Counted from the stretch's first letter, positions 52,757 through 63,450 are shown. The stretch: DNA of 64,000 bases from Apodemus sylvaticus (GCF_947179515.1 NC_067482.1:79659444-79723443); one strand, 5' to 3'. Notes: generated from the sequence alone by a model not told the origin. A program made the numbers and translations.

Positions 52757-52925
52757 TTTATTTATGGAGAGCGACAGAGGCAGGCATGTGCACACGTGTA
52801 GAGGAAGGTGACGACTTGCATGAGTCAGTTTTTCCTTCTTCCATATGGGCTCCAGGGCTGGAACTTGGGTTGGTGGGCTTGGCAGCACGAACTCTACCTT
52901 ACCTAACTCATCCATCTCAATGTCC
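52757..52925 (-). repeat. B3-type SINE
   Basis: ggcaggcatgtgcacacgtg, gagtcagtttttccttcttc, ggttggtgggcttggcagc. Confidence 0.75.
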
Positions 52926-52995
52926 CTGCATTTTTGATGGGCGAATGGTCTGGAAGTGAATTACAGATTCTAAAATAGCTTACTCTTGCTTGGCT

Positions 52996-53147
52996 GGTTT
53001 TTGTTTTTCAAGACAAGGTTTCTCTGTGTAGCCTGGAACTGTCCTGGTATTTTTGTGCTCAGGCTGGCCTCAAACTCACAGAGATCTGCCTGACTCTCCC
53101 TTCCAAGTGCTGGGATTAAATAAAGGCCATGCAACAGCTGCCCCAGT
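52996..53147 (-). repeat. B1 SINE
   Basis: Reversed B1 with a disrupted middle (tggtatttttgtgctcagg). It is followed by a short (CCG)(CCA) run at 53157-53190. Confidence 0.83.
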
Positions 53148-53499
53148 CACCACTGCAGCCGCCGCCACCACCACTGCCATCACCACCACCGGGCTTCTAG
53201 AACAGTTTTGGTTTTTCACAGTAGTCATACTAATTTACTTCCCAGCCAGCAGTGTGTGAGACATCCACAGGACTGTGCAATTTTTCATCATTAAACTCTA
53301 ATAAATGATTATACACAAGTCAAATTCTGATCAGTCTTGGCCTCGGAATCCTTGCTTCCAAGTGTTTTCTTATTCAGAACCAATAATGGAGAAATCACCA
53401 AAGAGATCTCAAATGCGATAGAGCAGGAAGATGACATCATAGGTCAGAAAGTTAAGAAACTAGCGTCGTCATTTTGTTGGGATATTTGGAACCAGCCGC

Positions 53500-53605
53500 T
53501 TTATTGAGCCTCAGTTTTTCTTATCTCTCAAAATAGAGAAGGCGGATGGGACCATTTCTAAAGTTCCTTTTAACTCCAAAGGTCATCATTCCAATTTGAA
53601 AAAAT
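53500..53605 (+). repeat. MIR SINE remnant
   Basis: tgagcctcagtttttcttat, ctctcaaaatagagaagg, then ctaaagttccttttaactcc matches a MIR core in the forward direction. Confidence 0.55.
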
Positions 53606-53609
53606 GTTG

Positions 53610-53950
53610 ATGTTGTAATGCTGAGTGAAAGGATGGAAAAAGCACACACTGCTGCTTAGAAAAACATCGCTGCCCCAGGCCAGGGCTGCGGGACACTGAC
53701 CGCTGTGTCTTCTGTTACTGTGTGTTTCTTTCCTACCCATATTTAATAATTGCTTTTCAGTTTGTATTTGTGTGACTTTTAAGATATTTGTCTATGTAAA
53801 TAGGTATTTCATATGCTAACATAACTTGATAATACGAATATGCCATCTTAATACCTAAGTTATATTCCTTTTTAAAAATTATGAGGTCTGAGATTTCACT
53901 TCTTTTGAGTATACCTTCAACTAGACTTCTTAGATATTTTTTAAATTATT
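53610..53950. other. no gene recognised
   Basis: AT-rich, nothing called. Confidence 0.4.
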
Positions 53951-53953
53951 TGT

Positions 53954-54121
53954 AGCCGGGCGGTGGTGGCACATGCCTGTAATCCCAGCACTCTGGGAGA
54001 CAGAGACAGGCAGATTTCTGAGTTCGAGGCCAGCCTGGTCTACAGAGTGAGTTCCAGGACAGCCAGGGCTATACAGAGAAACCCTGTCTCGAAAAAAAAA
54101 TCAAAAACAAACAAAACAAAA
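53954..54121 (+). repeat. B1 SINE
   Basis: A near-consensus full-length B1 with an A/C-rich tail. Confidence 0.95.
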
Positions 54122-54128
54122 AATGTTT

Positions 54129-54400
54129 GTTTGTTTCTGAGGCAGTGTCTCAATATTGTATTGGCTGACCTGAATTTTTTTTTAAGTTTTTTCAGGCAGG
54201 GTTTCTCTGTGTAGCCCTGACTGTCCTGGAACTCACTGTGTATACCAGGCTGGCCTTGAACTCAGAAATTCGCCTGCCTCTGTCTCCTAAATTCTGGGAT
54301 CAAAGGTGTGTGCCACCACTGCCCGGCCCTGACCTGAAATTTAGTATGTATTCAGGCAGATCCTCTTGAGTGCTGAAATTAAAGGTATGTGCTACCACAC
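54129..54400 (-). repeat. older B1 SINE split by a younger B1
   Basis: ttctgaggcagtgtctcaat at the left and ctcttgagtgctgaaattaa with gtatgtgctaccacacctg at the right are the two ends of one reversed B1. Confidence 0.75.
54175..54328 (-). repeat. young B1 inserted in an older B1
   Basis: A near-consensus minus-strand B1. The word tgacctgaa occurs just before its T-rich tail and just after its head, a target duplication inside the host B1. Confidence 0.93.
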
Positions 54401-54511
54401 CTGAAAACGTTGTATATATTTATATGTGTATGTGCACAAATACACACACACACATACACACGCACACACTCACACACAGATACATATGCCATAATACGTA
54501 CATGTTTGTTT

Positions 54512-54597
54512 GTTTGTTTAATTTGGTTTTTTTCAAGATAGGGTTTCTTGACAGGATAGCCCTGGCTGTCCTGGAACTTAGACCAGGCTGGCCACAA
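54512..54597 (-). repeat. B1 SINE, truncated
   Basis: caagatagggtttcttgaca, ctggctgtcctggaactt, gaccaggctggcc; the head half is absent. Confidence 0.8.
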
Positions 54598-54602
54598 GTT
54601 TT

Positions 54603-54765
54603 AAAATTTTTATTTATTTCATCTATCTCTCTGGGAGGGAGGAGGTATAGAGTGTGTAGCGGTCAAAGGGCAAGCTGCAGAAGGTGGTTCTCTCCGTCCA
54701 TCATATGAGTCCCACCTCAGGCTTTGACAGGTGACTTTACACATTAAGGCATCCTGACATGTGAA
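54603..54765 (-). repeat. B3-type SINE, diverged
   Basis: aaatttttatttatttcatc, ggtggttctctccgtccatc, tgagtcccacctcaggc. Confidence 0.6.
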
Positions 54766-54789
54766 AGTCTTTAGGGTGGGTGAAGGATA

Positions 54790-54865
54790 GGGATAGTGCC
54801 AAAAATTGAACCCAAAGTTTCACACGTGCTGAATGAACAATTGCGGTACAGCGGGACCCCATGTA
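54790..54865 (-). repeat. ID-like SINE
   Basis: aaaaattgaacccaaagttt, cacacgtgctgaatgaacaa follows reversed ID order. Confidence 0.5.
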
Positions 54866-54899
54866 TTCAACCACTCAACCAAGCACCTTCTCTCTGTGG

Positions 54900-55720
54900 C
54901 TCTGAGGGCCACTGAGTGAGCTCAAAGGGGGCCTGGGTGTCCGGGAACTCCTCACCTGCTGCAGGAGACAAACGCAAGCAGAGGGCACGCAGCAGCAACG
55001 TGCTGGGGTTTATTTTAGGCAGCCTGGGAGCTTAGAGAAGGAGCATTGCTCGGTTGGAGATGACAGACTTCCGGAGGGAGTACGGAGCAGTCAGCTGGGG
55101 GAAGTTGAAGATCCACACAAGCCCTTCAACTGCCATGGGGAGCCACTGAAAACCACAGCCCTGCCTCCATCACCAGGGGACAGTGTGCGAGGTGTGCCTC
55201 AGGTAGGCATCTCAATGCCTTGAAGGCACTGCATGGTTCTCTATTGTGAAGAAACTTCTTTGGCCATCGGCAAGAACAGGGAGGATTTCTTTTCTGGGCA
55301 AGTGACCAACAACCTTATCCCAAAGGAGGCACAGTAGGCGGTGCTGAGAGAGCCAGACAGCTGAGAAAGTGACGCATTCCTCCAAACAGTGTCAGGGATT
55401 ATCAGCAGGCACCAGGAAAGGAGCCTGAGTCCAGGGCAGCAAGAAGCAGAGGTGTATTGTAATCTGTCTGTGGTCGGTGGAGGAGAGGCTCCTATAGGAG
55501 GTGGCAACCCATGATTCAGTCCCTCCCTCAGGATCTCCACAAAGACTGTGTTCTGCCTTTGCTGGCAAGCTACCCTAAGCAAGTACAACATGCTCAGGGA
55601 CATGGTGGTGTCCTCAGACATCTGAATCATAGGAACTCAGCTGAAGTCAGGGCAGCCCTCCCTGTTTGGCTAGTGGCATCCTGATAAAGACTGCAAGGTC
55701 AAAAGTCAGTCCTTGACAAC
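54900..55720 (-). other. possible transcript end with 129-codon frame, unidentified
   Basis: A repeat-free, GC-richer stretch. On the minus strand a 129-codon frame (55630-55241) starts MIQMSEDTTMSLSMLYLLRV and ends with a stop. About 230 bases later an AATAAA lies at 55014-55009. I do not recognise the protein, and no poly(A) stretch or target duplication marks it as a processed copy. It may be a non-coding RNA end, an LTR or chance. Confidence 0.3.
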
Positions 55721-55916
55721 CACTCTGGACAGAAGTTCATCTTGGAACACTTCTGCCATCTGTCTGGTCTTCCCAGATACAAGAACTACAAGGACTGGTA
55801 GGATGTTGCCTCCTTCCAGGAAGGATTCCAAACTTCTTATCTTTCAGACCCTGAGATCCAGCAGCCCCTGATCAAAAGCCAGGACACTAATATGAAAGCA
55901 CAAAATCTACCTTTCA

Positions 55917-55987
55917 TGTGTGTGCTGGGGATTGAACCAAGGGTCTTATGCATAATAAATAATCTACCACTTATCTATATCCTCAGA
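55917..55987 (-). repeat. ID SINE
   Basis: Reversed ID: gtgctggggattgaaccaag, ggtcttatgcataataaat, atctaccacttatctatatcc. Confidence 0.75.
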
Positions 55988-56029
55988 CTCTCAAACATAT
56001 TTTTATATGTTATCTATACATTTAAAGAC

Positions 56030-56205
56030 AGACCAGCTTAGCAGGTAAAGGTGCTTGCCCTCAAGTCTGACCTGAGTTCAATTCTCAGGACTCACATAGA
56101 GGAAGAAGAGAACCAAATTCACAAAAGTTATTCTCTGATCACCACATGTGTGTCGTAACACACACACACACACACACACACCACTCAGAGCAAACAAATG
56201 TGAAT
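56030..56205 (+). repeat. B3-type SINE with (CA)n tail
   Basis: agaccagcttagcaggtaaa, gacctgagttcaattctcagg, gaagaagagaaccaaattcac, CA run at 56158-56182. Confidence 0.78.
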
Positions 56206-56310
56206 AAATAAACCTCAGAGTATCAGAATCTTGATTGTCCTTGGTTACCCAGAATGTAGGTCTGATACAAGGCTTCTGAGAGGGCAGTTGTTATTAAGAA
56301 GTAACCCCAG

Positions 56311-56488
56311 AATTGCCAGGCAGTGATGGCGCACACCTGTAATCCCAGCGCTCTGGGAAGCAGAGGCAGGTGGATTTCTGAGTTCGAGGCCAACCTGGTC
56401 TACAGAGTGAGTTCCAGGACAGCCAGGGCTATACAGAGAAACCCTGTCTCCAAAAAACCCAAATCCAAAAAAAAAAAAAAAAAAAAAG
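56311..56488 (+). repeat. B1 SINE
   Basis: Near-consensus B1 with a tail of about 22 A. Confidence 0.95.
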
Positions 56489-56532
56489 GAACCCTAGGGA
56501 ACAGACAGGCAAACAATAAAAGCAGAAATGAG

Positions 56533-56685
56533 GAGGAGGGTACAGTGGTAACATGCCTTTGATCCAGCACTCAGGAGGCAGAGGCAAGAGAATCTCTGTG
56601 AGTTCGAGGCCAACCTGTTTTATACAGTGAGTTCCAGAAGAACCAATGTTAGCACAGTAAGACTCTATCTCAAAAACAAAACAAA
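56533..56685 (+). repeat. B1 SINE
   Basis: gagggtacagtggtaacatg, ctcaggaggcagaggcaag, gagttcgaggccaacctg, gactctatctcaaaa. Confidence 0.85.
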
Positions 56686-56689
56686 AATA

Positions 56690-56930
56690 TGGGAGTAAGG
56701 AATGTGGCTCAGAGTAAGGAATGTAGCTCAGTTGGTGGCATGCTTGCCTAGAGTGCACAAAGCCTAGCTTCAGTCTCCTGCATCATATTAACCAGGCCTA
56801 GATCCCAGCACTGGGAGGTAGAGGCAGAGGAGCTCTGTGAGTCAGAGGTCAGACTGGTCTACATAGTAAGTTATAGGCCAGCCAGGGCTACATAGTGAGA
56901 CCCTGTCTCAAGAATGAAATAGAATAGAAG
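56690..56930 (+). repeat. B4-type (ID-B1) composite SINE
   Basis: ID-like head with a small internal duplication (gtaaggaatgtggctcaga then gtaaggaatgtagctcagt), followed by a B1 body (gatcccagcactgggaggt, aggccagccagggctacat). Confidence 0.8.
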
Positions 56931-57049
56931 AAAATAAAAGTAGAAAGAAAGAAAAGTTTAAGATCTTGTGACTACATAGTAAGTTTGAGGAAAACCTGTG
57001 ATTCATGAGACCTTGTAAAAATTAGATAAAATTAAAATAAGTCAGGAGG

Positions 57050-57310
57050 CTAATGTAATAGTTCAGTCTATAAAGTGCTTGCTTTGCAAATGTGAGGAAA
57101 TAAGTTCTAAGCACCCGTGTTAAAAGCCAGGGCTGGTGGTACACCCTTGTAATCCCAGCTCTGGGAAGGTAGATCCCTGAGGCTCGTTGGCAGCCAACAT
57201 CGCCTAATTGTGAGCTCCAGGCCAGTGAGTAATCCTGTCGCAAAGGAGATGGATGACATTCCTGAAGATGACACTTGATATTGTCTTCTGAACTCCACAT
57301 ACCCTCTTAT
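57050..57310 (+). repeat. composite tRNA/B1-type SINE
   Basis: aatagttcagtctataaagt, B1-like cttgtaatcccagctctggg, then ttgtgagctccaggccagtg and tgacacttgatattgtcttc. Confidence 0.7.
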
Positions 57311-57314
57311 ACAC

Positions 57315-58440
57315 CACACACACAGCTAAACTAAACAATGGTCCTAATATAGTAACTAATGGCTCAACCCTTAGAGACCTTCTGAACAGCCTGAAGAAAA
57401 ACATCTTGGAAACATTCCCTGTAAGTAACAAAGGGCAACACATTTACCCATCCATTCCGACCCCTGTTGGGCCAGGGTTGCCTCACAGGGTACTGATGGG
57501 CCATTGTCTAACCCTTCCTACTTACATATGGATGAGTATTTAGCTTGGCAGCTGTTCCACACCCCTGTGGCAGAGGATGAGAGAGGCAAGAGTGCTGCCA
57601 AGTTGTACCTGAGAGCACCAATCTCTGACTGGAATGAAGAAGGGATCAGAGGGGTGCACCGGAAGTATCTGGTTCACATGACACATACTCTAGCACCAAT
57701 CCTCACTGTCTCTCTCAGCCTGGTGCAGAGGATGTCCACCTCTCCATTCCTGTTTGTCCAGAATCATTTCCTCTGTTTTCTCAGTATCTCTATTTTTGGG
57801 ATAGGGAATCCAGCTCTCCCCAGCTTCCAATCCCTGTGGCTAGGCAAGGCAGCCACAATTTTTTGCGCTACCTCCAAGGGTAAGCTAAGTCCCAGGTCCA
57901 GCCAATCAACATAGCCCATTTTCCACTGCAGCAATGGTGATTGGTTTTGAAATAGTTAGTGGATACTGATGGTACTTAGACCTTCATTTGTATGCAAAGT
58001 TGTATGTGTCTGAGATACAATTTCAGCTTAAGTCCCAGGGATGGAGCCTCCTAAGTCCCAGAGTTAAACACCAACTGGCATATCCTTTTTTACTGAAGAG
58101 CCACACTAATGGGGAACAGGTGTGTGACCTACATGTCTCACCCAGTAACTCTCAGGATTCTAACTTGGAATCTGAGAATAAGTTGTTCCTTCTGCCCTGA
58201 AGAGAAGAACTCAGTTCCGCCAGTACTAGGAGGCTTTCTAAGATCCAACAACGAAGTAGTCATAGCACTCACTGCCTTTGCCAGAGCAAAGAGGCAGTCT
58301 TTGGGGATGCTGGTGACTTGTTGAATCGATCAAACCTGAAACTCAGCATATTGCTTGGATGTCCAGCTAAGGGAAGCAATTGCTCCCTCTTGCCATCCAA
58401 AGAAATTTAAGGTCGATTTTCTGAACCAAAACCCAAACAT
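57315..58440. other. unassigned stretch with 136-codon frame
   Basis: About 1.1 kb that I cannot assign to a repeat. A plus-strand 136-codon frame (57504-57914) begins MSNPSYLHMDEYLAWQLFHT, then turns hydrophobic (LSISIFGIG); no known domain. The sequence style is like old LTR or pseudogene material. Undecided. Confidence 0.3.
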
Positions 58441-58529
58441 AAACACAAAGAGAACCATTACTTCATGCATAAAAAAAAAAAAGAAGAAGAAGAACATCCC
58501 AGTCTAAGCAGGTTATGCTGACACAAACA

Positions 58530-58612
58530 AGCCTGTCATCCCAATGGATTGATGGTTTTCAATCCCAAATAGAATTGATAGTTCAAGGCCAGCCTCTGCT
58601 TACCTGAGACTT
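58530..58612 (+). repeat. B1 SINE fragment
   Basis: caagcctgtcatcccaatgg and agttcaaggccagcctctgc remain. Confidence 0.5.
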
Positions 58613-58644
58613 GTTTGCTTCTTTTTTTTATTTAAGGTGGGAGG

Positions 58645-58820
58645 GGTGACTAGAGCTCAGAGCTCCTCCAGAGGCTCACAGTAAGTTCCCAGCATCTCCT
58701 AACTGCCTGTGACCTCACCTCCAGGGGATCTGAAGCATCAGGCCTCTGTGGGCACGTACCTACCCTAATTTTCATATACCCACTCATGTACACACAAACA
58801 CACACACTTTTAAAACTCAG
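58645..58820 (+). repeat. B3 SINE, diverged
   Basis: gagctcctccagaggctcac, aactgcctgtgacctcacct, ccaggggatctgaagcatc, ctctgtgggcacgtacc. Confidence 0.65.
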
Positions 58821-58827
58821 GAAAAAC

Positions 58828-58985
58828 AGCTGGATGTGATGGTGCAAGCATTTGGATTTGGGAGGCAGAGGCAGGAGGATCTCTCTGAGTTTGAGGCCAG
58901 TCAGTCTGGCCCACATAGTGAGTTTCAGGGCAGCCAAGATTACATACTGAGACCCTATCTCAAATAAACAACAACAAAAACAAAA
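58828..58985 (+). repeat. B1 SINE, older type
   Basis: agctggatgtgatggtgcaa, gggaggcagaggcaggagga, gaccctatctcaaataaac. Confidence 0.82.
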
Positions 58986-59189
58986 TCGGGGAAAAAATGA
59001 AACAACAACAAAATTGAACAAGAGAAAAGTCTCCGAGTAAGTTGGGCATCATAGGAGGCTACAGCAGGGGATTGAGCACAATGGCCTACCTAATGGAGAC
59101 CTCCAAGACCGCTCCCTGATCTTGTCTGAGCATCACCTTGACTTAGTCTGTAGTATTCTGGTTCCCCATCACAGGATTATAAAAACATG

Positions 59190-59335
59190 TCAGGCAGTGG
59201 TGGTGCACACCTTTGATTCCAGCGTTTGGGAGGCAGAAGCAGGTAGATCACTGTGAGTTCAAGGCCAGCCTAGCCTATACATGGAGTTTCAGGACAGGGC
59301 TACACAGAGAAACCATGTCTAGAAAAACAAAACAA
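59190..59335 (+). repeat. B1 SINE
   Basis: B1 with a short deletion (caggacagggctacac). gattataaaaa flanks both sides as the target duplication. Confidence 0.92.
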
Positions 59336-59464
59336 AAGATTATAAAAAGAAACTCAAGGAACTGAGTGTTGAGTCTCTCCTTTATAACCCCCCGGATTAA
59401 GCAGCAGGATCTTGCCAGCTTGGACTACACAATTAGTAAACCTATCTCAAAAAACCAAAACAGA

Positions 59465-59670
59465 GGGCTGGAGAGATGGCTCTGTAGGTTAAGAGCACTT
59501 ACTGCTCCTGTAGATCATGTGAGTTCAATTCTCAACAACCTATGGAGACTCACAGCTGTCTATAATTCCACTTCTAGGAGATCTGAAATCCTCTCCTGAT
59601 CCTGAGTGCCCTAGGCACACATGTACAGACACCCCTCCAGGGAAAGCATACATGTACATAGAATTTTTAA
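59465..59670 (+). repeat. B3 SINE
   Basis: gggctggagagatggctctg, gagttcaattctcaacaacc, ctataattccacttctagg, aggcacacatgtacagacac. Confidence 0.83.
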
Positions 59671-59744
59671 AAATTATAGAAACAAAAAGAAAAAATGCAA
59701 GCAAATGAAAGTGTTCACTCCTTCTCAAATGGGGCCTGTGTTAC

Positions 59745-59887
59745 CCACCAGGAATCCGGGAACATTCTCTGATGTTTAGAGATGTGTTTGATGGTTGTAA
59801 CTGGAGCAGGGGGCAGAGGGCTATGGTACTGCATGTAGTGGGTAGAAGCCAAATATGTTACCAACAAGCAGCAGTGCACAGACTGGT
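59745..59887 (+). mobile_element. MER5A-type hAT nonautonomous transposon
   Basis: gatgtttagagatgtgtttg, atggttgtaactggagcagg, tggtactgcatgtagtgggt, agaagccaaatatgttacc and agcagtgcacagac are in MER5A order. The ends are lost. Mammal-wide age. Confidence 0.75.
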
Positions 59888-59911
59888 GTCCAAGGAAGAG
59901 GAATGGTGGAC

Positions 59912-60122
59912 TGGGCAGGGGCTCAGCAGGTAAGATCATACTGGCCCCTCTGCTAGAGGGTCCCACTTAGATTCCCAGCACTCACCTGGTGGCTCACAAC
60001 TATCTGTGACTCCAGTTCCAGGGCATCTAATGCCTTCTCTTGGCCTTTACAGACATCAAACACAAGAGGCATATAGACATACATGTAAGCAAAACACCAA
60101 TCCACATAAAATTCTAAAAATA
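59912..60122 (+). repeat. B3 SINE
   Basis: ggcaggggctcagcaggtaa, ctcacctggtggctcacaac, gtgactccagttccagggc, atccacataaaattct. Confidence 0.8.
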
Positions 60123-60601
60123 GAATAATTTACAGTGGTCCATATTAAGAGAGGTGAAGTTGAGAAGAGAGACTGTTTCAGTCAGGGTCACTTCAAGTCA
60201 GGACTCTAAACAGAACCTAAAGAACTCCAAAGACTACCGCTTGAGCCTGCACTGCATGTACAATGCCCACCAGGGTGCTTGGCTAAGACAGGAGAGAGAA
60301 TGGGGCCCGAAAGACAGCAGATAATGGAACCCAGCCACCTCAGGGACACCCTAACCTTATACCAACTTCATCTTCAGCTGAGAACATTCCAATGCGAGCC
60401 CCTTGTGGATTCCTGCATAATTTTTTGGCCCTGGTAGCGTGTGCTTCAGGGAACCCTGGGAGGCCTATGGCTCTGAGCCCAGGGTCTCAAACTCCATTTC
60501 TACCTGTTTGCCTGGCATTTGCTGTACAAAATTGAAAATTAATAATTTATCTTGCAGGATGAATAATTCAACAGAGGGGACAAAGAACTGCTGGTAGCGG
60601 T

Positions 60602-60609
60602 TGACGTCA
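60602..60609. promoter_or_regulatory. CRE palindrome TGACGTCA
   Basis: A perfect eight-base cAMP-response element, the consensus site for CREB/ATF dimers, in repeat-free DNA just left of a C-rich tract. Function is inferred only. Confidence 0.6.
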
Positions 60610-60624
60610 CAAACCCAGCTCACC

Positions 60625-60732
60625 CCCCTCTCCCCTCTCATCCCTCCCCACCTCCCAGCCCCCACCCTGCCACCACCACCCCTCCACCCCCCACCCCCTG
60701 CCCCCCCCCACTCCCCACCCCACCCCCACTCT
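60625..60732. repeat. C-rich tract with G-quadruplex potential on the minus strand
   Basis: About 105 bases that are almost entirely C, A and T with at least ten runs of three or more C (for example ccccccccc near 60702). The minus strand therefore has many G-runs separated by short loops. Confidence 0.85.
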
Positions 60733-61154
60733 GCCTTGCTTCTGACCCAGGGAGAGAAGGGAAAAAAAAAATCAACAACCAGGCTAATGAGAATGAGTCC
60801 AGTCCTGACTGCCCTGAACGGGCTTCCCTCTCAGGCAGGATAGTTGAGGAAGGCCGCTGGCCTATTAGATGCCTGGGCTCTGCCTTCTACACATCTCTGC
60901 TAAGCTCTCAGACTCTCCAGTCCATCTCAAGTCAGCTTAAGTGGCATCTTTAGCAGGATGCTCCCCTCTGGCCCCAACCAGCTGCAGCTGAACATGGATT
61001 TCTATCTCACACCATGGAACGCACATCTTACCTGCTCCCAACCTGTCTGGAGCCAAGCTGGCTGACTTCAGAGGTTCTTGGGCTTTTTTTTTAGCTGAAA
61101 GGGAAGAGAAGCACCATGAACGGTGTTTAGCACTGAGGAAGACACTCTTTTCTT

Positions 61155-61245
61155 CCTTTTAGATTGGTTCTTGTTATGTAACCCAGTCTGGTTCCCAACT
61201 TTCAATCTTCCTGCCTCAGCCCTGAAGGACTGGGGTTTTAGGGGG
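61155..61245 (-). repeat. old B1/FLAM-like SINE
   Basis: tcttgttatgtaacccagtc, tttcaatcttcctgcctcag, ctgaaggactggggtttta. Confidence 0.5.
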
Positions 61246-61409
61246 ATGATCCTTTCAGGGCTGGATGAGAGTCTTGAGCCTCTCAACTGAAATGTGCTCC
61301 CCGCACCTTTTTTTACAGTTCAAAGGGTACATAGATCTCAGTGTCTCTTTGTGAACCCAGGTTTAGAATCCCTGCTTTGTGGGAAGCCTCTTGTTGAGAA
61401 TACAGACTA

Positions 61410-61560
61410 TAAGCCAGGTGTGGGGGTCCACACCTTTAACCTCAGCTCTCAGGAGACAGAAGTAGATGACTGTCTGAGTCCCAGGACAGCCTGTTCTGCA
61501 AAGTGAGTTCCAGGACAGGCAGGGCTACCCAAAGAAATCCTGTCTGCAAGAAATTTAAAA
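61410..61560 (+). repeat. B1 SINE
   Basis: aagccaggtgtgggggtcc, ctcaggagacagaagtag, gttccaggacaggcagggct, gaaatcctgtctgcaa. Confidence 0.83.
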
Positions 61561-61793
61561 AATAAAACAAAAACAAAAAACAACAGGACTGGTTCAAGGC
61601 TCCACCTGCATGAATGGACTTGATGCCTGTGTGAAAGGGCTTAATGAAGGATTTCAGCCCTCCTGCCCTTCCACCTCGTTCTACGTAAGGACACTGCTCG
61701 TATCATCTTAGAAACAGGAAGAAGCCCCTATAAGACAACCAAACCTGTTGGTGCCTTGGCTATAGACTTTACAGATACTTAAAAACCTTGAGA

Positions 61794-62030
61794 GGATCTG
61801 GGGAGATGACTCAGTCAATAAAGTGCTTGTCATTCAAGCATCAGAAGCTGTGTTCAAATCCCCAACACCTACCAAAAACCCAGATGCAATAGCATGCATT
61901 TGCAATTCCAGCCCTGGGGCAGACAGACCCTGAGTGGGTGGGTCCCTGGAGCTCAGTAGCCAACTGGCCTAGCTGAAACAGTGAGCTCAAGATTTAATGA
62001 GAGATACTGCCTCATTAGTAAAACAAAAAC
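61794..62030 (+). repeat. composite tRNA/B1-type SINE
   Basis: tctggggagatgactcagtc, gtgttcaaatccccaacacc, B1-like gcaattccagccctgg, then gtagccaactggcctagctg and gagatactgcctca. Confidence 0.72.
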
Positions 62031-62031
62031 A

Positions 62032-62208
62032 GGCCTGGGGAGATGGCTCAGTGGTTAAGAGCACTGACTGCTCTTCCAGAGGTCCTGAGTTCAAATCCCA
62101 GCAACCACATGGTGACTCACAACCATCCATAATGAGATCTGACTCCCTCTTCTGGAACTGTCTGAAGACAGCTACAGTGTACTTACATATAATAAAATAA
62201 ATAAATGT
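62032..62208 (+). repeat. B2 SINE
   Basis: Near-consensus B2 with aaaataaataaatg at its end. Confidence 0.95.
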
Positions 62209-62519
62209 TTAAAATACAAAAACAAAAAACCCAAAAATGAAGAGCAAGCAAGGACTGCCATTAGATGGCAGAAGTTGGCATCTTCATGTGTATGTGCACA
62301 CACGTGAACATGTATACACACTTGTACATAAATCCCCCACACCCTCCATACCCAAAGCAACAGTGAAAAATAAATACTTGTACTTAATAAATTGTATAGT
62401 CTCAGAAATTCTGTTATGTCTGCACACACGGTTGAAGACAGCTTCATCCTTCAGCCTTTTACCGTCCTGACGCGGTCCTGTCTCGCCTGGCATAGTCTAA
62501 GGAAGCGAGTAATCAGCAC

Positions 62520-62618
62520 AGAGCTGTTGGACGCAGTCGCATGGCCCTGGGCAAGTTGCCCATCTCTAGGTCACAGTTCCTTGATTTGGAATTGGGAGGT
62601 TTAGTATAAAAGATTATA
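62520..62618 (+). repeat. MIR SINE remnant
   Basis: gccctgggcaagttgcccat, ctctaggtcacagttccttg, tttggaattgggagg follow forward MIR order. Confidence 0.6.
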
Positions 62619-62620
62619 CT

Positions 62621-62700
62621 GGCATTGGGGAATTAGCTCAGTGACAGCACTTGTCTAGCATATGTCCCTGGGTTTTGTCCTCCACTCTGAGAAAACAAAT
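62621..62700 (+). repeat. ID SINE
   Basis: ggcattggggaattagctca, gtgacagcacttgtctagc, ccctgggttttgtcctcc. Confidence 0.85.
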
Positions 62701-62724
62701 GCACAAACAAACCATAAGGAAACT

Positions 62725-62852
62725 AGAAGATTATCCTGGCAATCAAATCATTAGCACACAAATATAATCCCAGCATTTGAGAGACCTGAGGGAAGCTGGA
62801 TGCTACAAGTTTAAGATGAGTCTGGATCACAGAGTGAGACCCTGGCTCAAAA
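62725..62852 (+). repeat. diverged B1-like SINE
   Basis: tataatcccagcatttgaga, gtttaagatgagtctggatc, acagagtgagaccctggctc. Confidence 0.65.
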
Positions 62853-62904
62853 CGCCCTATTTTCAAAACAGGCATTTTATTTATGTATCAATTGCCATAT
62901 TGGG

Positions 62905-63069
62905 AGACGAGCAGTGGTGACACACACCTTTAATCCCAGCACTTGGGAGGCAGAGGCAGGCAGATTTCTGAGTTCGAGGCCAGCTTGGTCTACAGAGTAA
63001 ATTCTGGGACAGCCAAGGCTACACAGAGAAACCCTGTCTCGAAAAACAAAAACAAACAAACAAAAAAAA
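62905..63069 (+). repeat. B1 SINE
   Basis: Near-consensus B1 with an (AAAC)n tail. Confidence 0.94.
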
Positions 63070-63146
63070 ATGCCATTCTGGGGACCAAAGCCAGGGCCTT
63101 GTGCATCCTGGCAAATAGTCTACCACTGAGCCACATACCCAGTCCT
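63070..63146 (-). repeat. ID SINE
   Basis: Reversed ID: attctggggaccaaagccag, ggccttgtgcatcctggc, ctaccactgagccacatacc. Confidence 0.82.
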
Positions 63147-63394
63147 CACGCAGCAAGTATTTCTTATGAAGTTTTAGGTGCTGAGACCCAAGATAAGAAC
63201 TGAAGAAAAGGCCAGTGATGAAAACAGATGAATTCCTTGAGTGTCTGAAGACATAGTCTAACAAGGGAGGCATGGAATAAATCATCACATAATCAGTACA
63301 AAAGGATAAGGCACCCAGGGCCAGGGAAGTGCTGAAAACAGGAATGTGTATATCAGACCTGGATAAAAGGAGGGGGTGAAACTGGGATTTTGTG

Positions 63395-63450
63395 GTTCTC
63401 GCCTATTGTATTTGAGGCCCTGGGTTTGAACCTCAGAACTAAAAACAAAG
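63395..63450 (+). repeat. ID SINE fragment
   Basis: Right half only: gaggccctgggtttgaacct and cagaactaaaaac. Confidence 0.55.

Larger units (their letters stand above)
60125..61150. other. SINE-free stretch, candidate regulatory region
   Basis: About 1 kb without young SINEs, holding a consensus CRE and a C-rich tract (both listed separately). Open frames here (66, 80 codons) are low-complexity readings. Confidence 0.45.

Noticed and set aside
62621..62700. tRNA-like A and B box sequence considered as a tRNA gene
   Set aside because: It matches the ID SINE and cannot fold into a full cloverleaf with acceptor stem.
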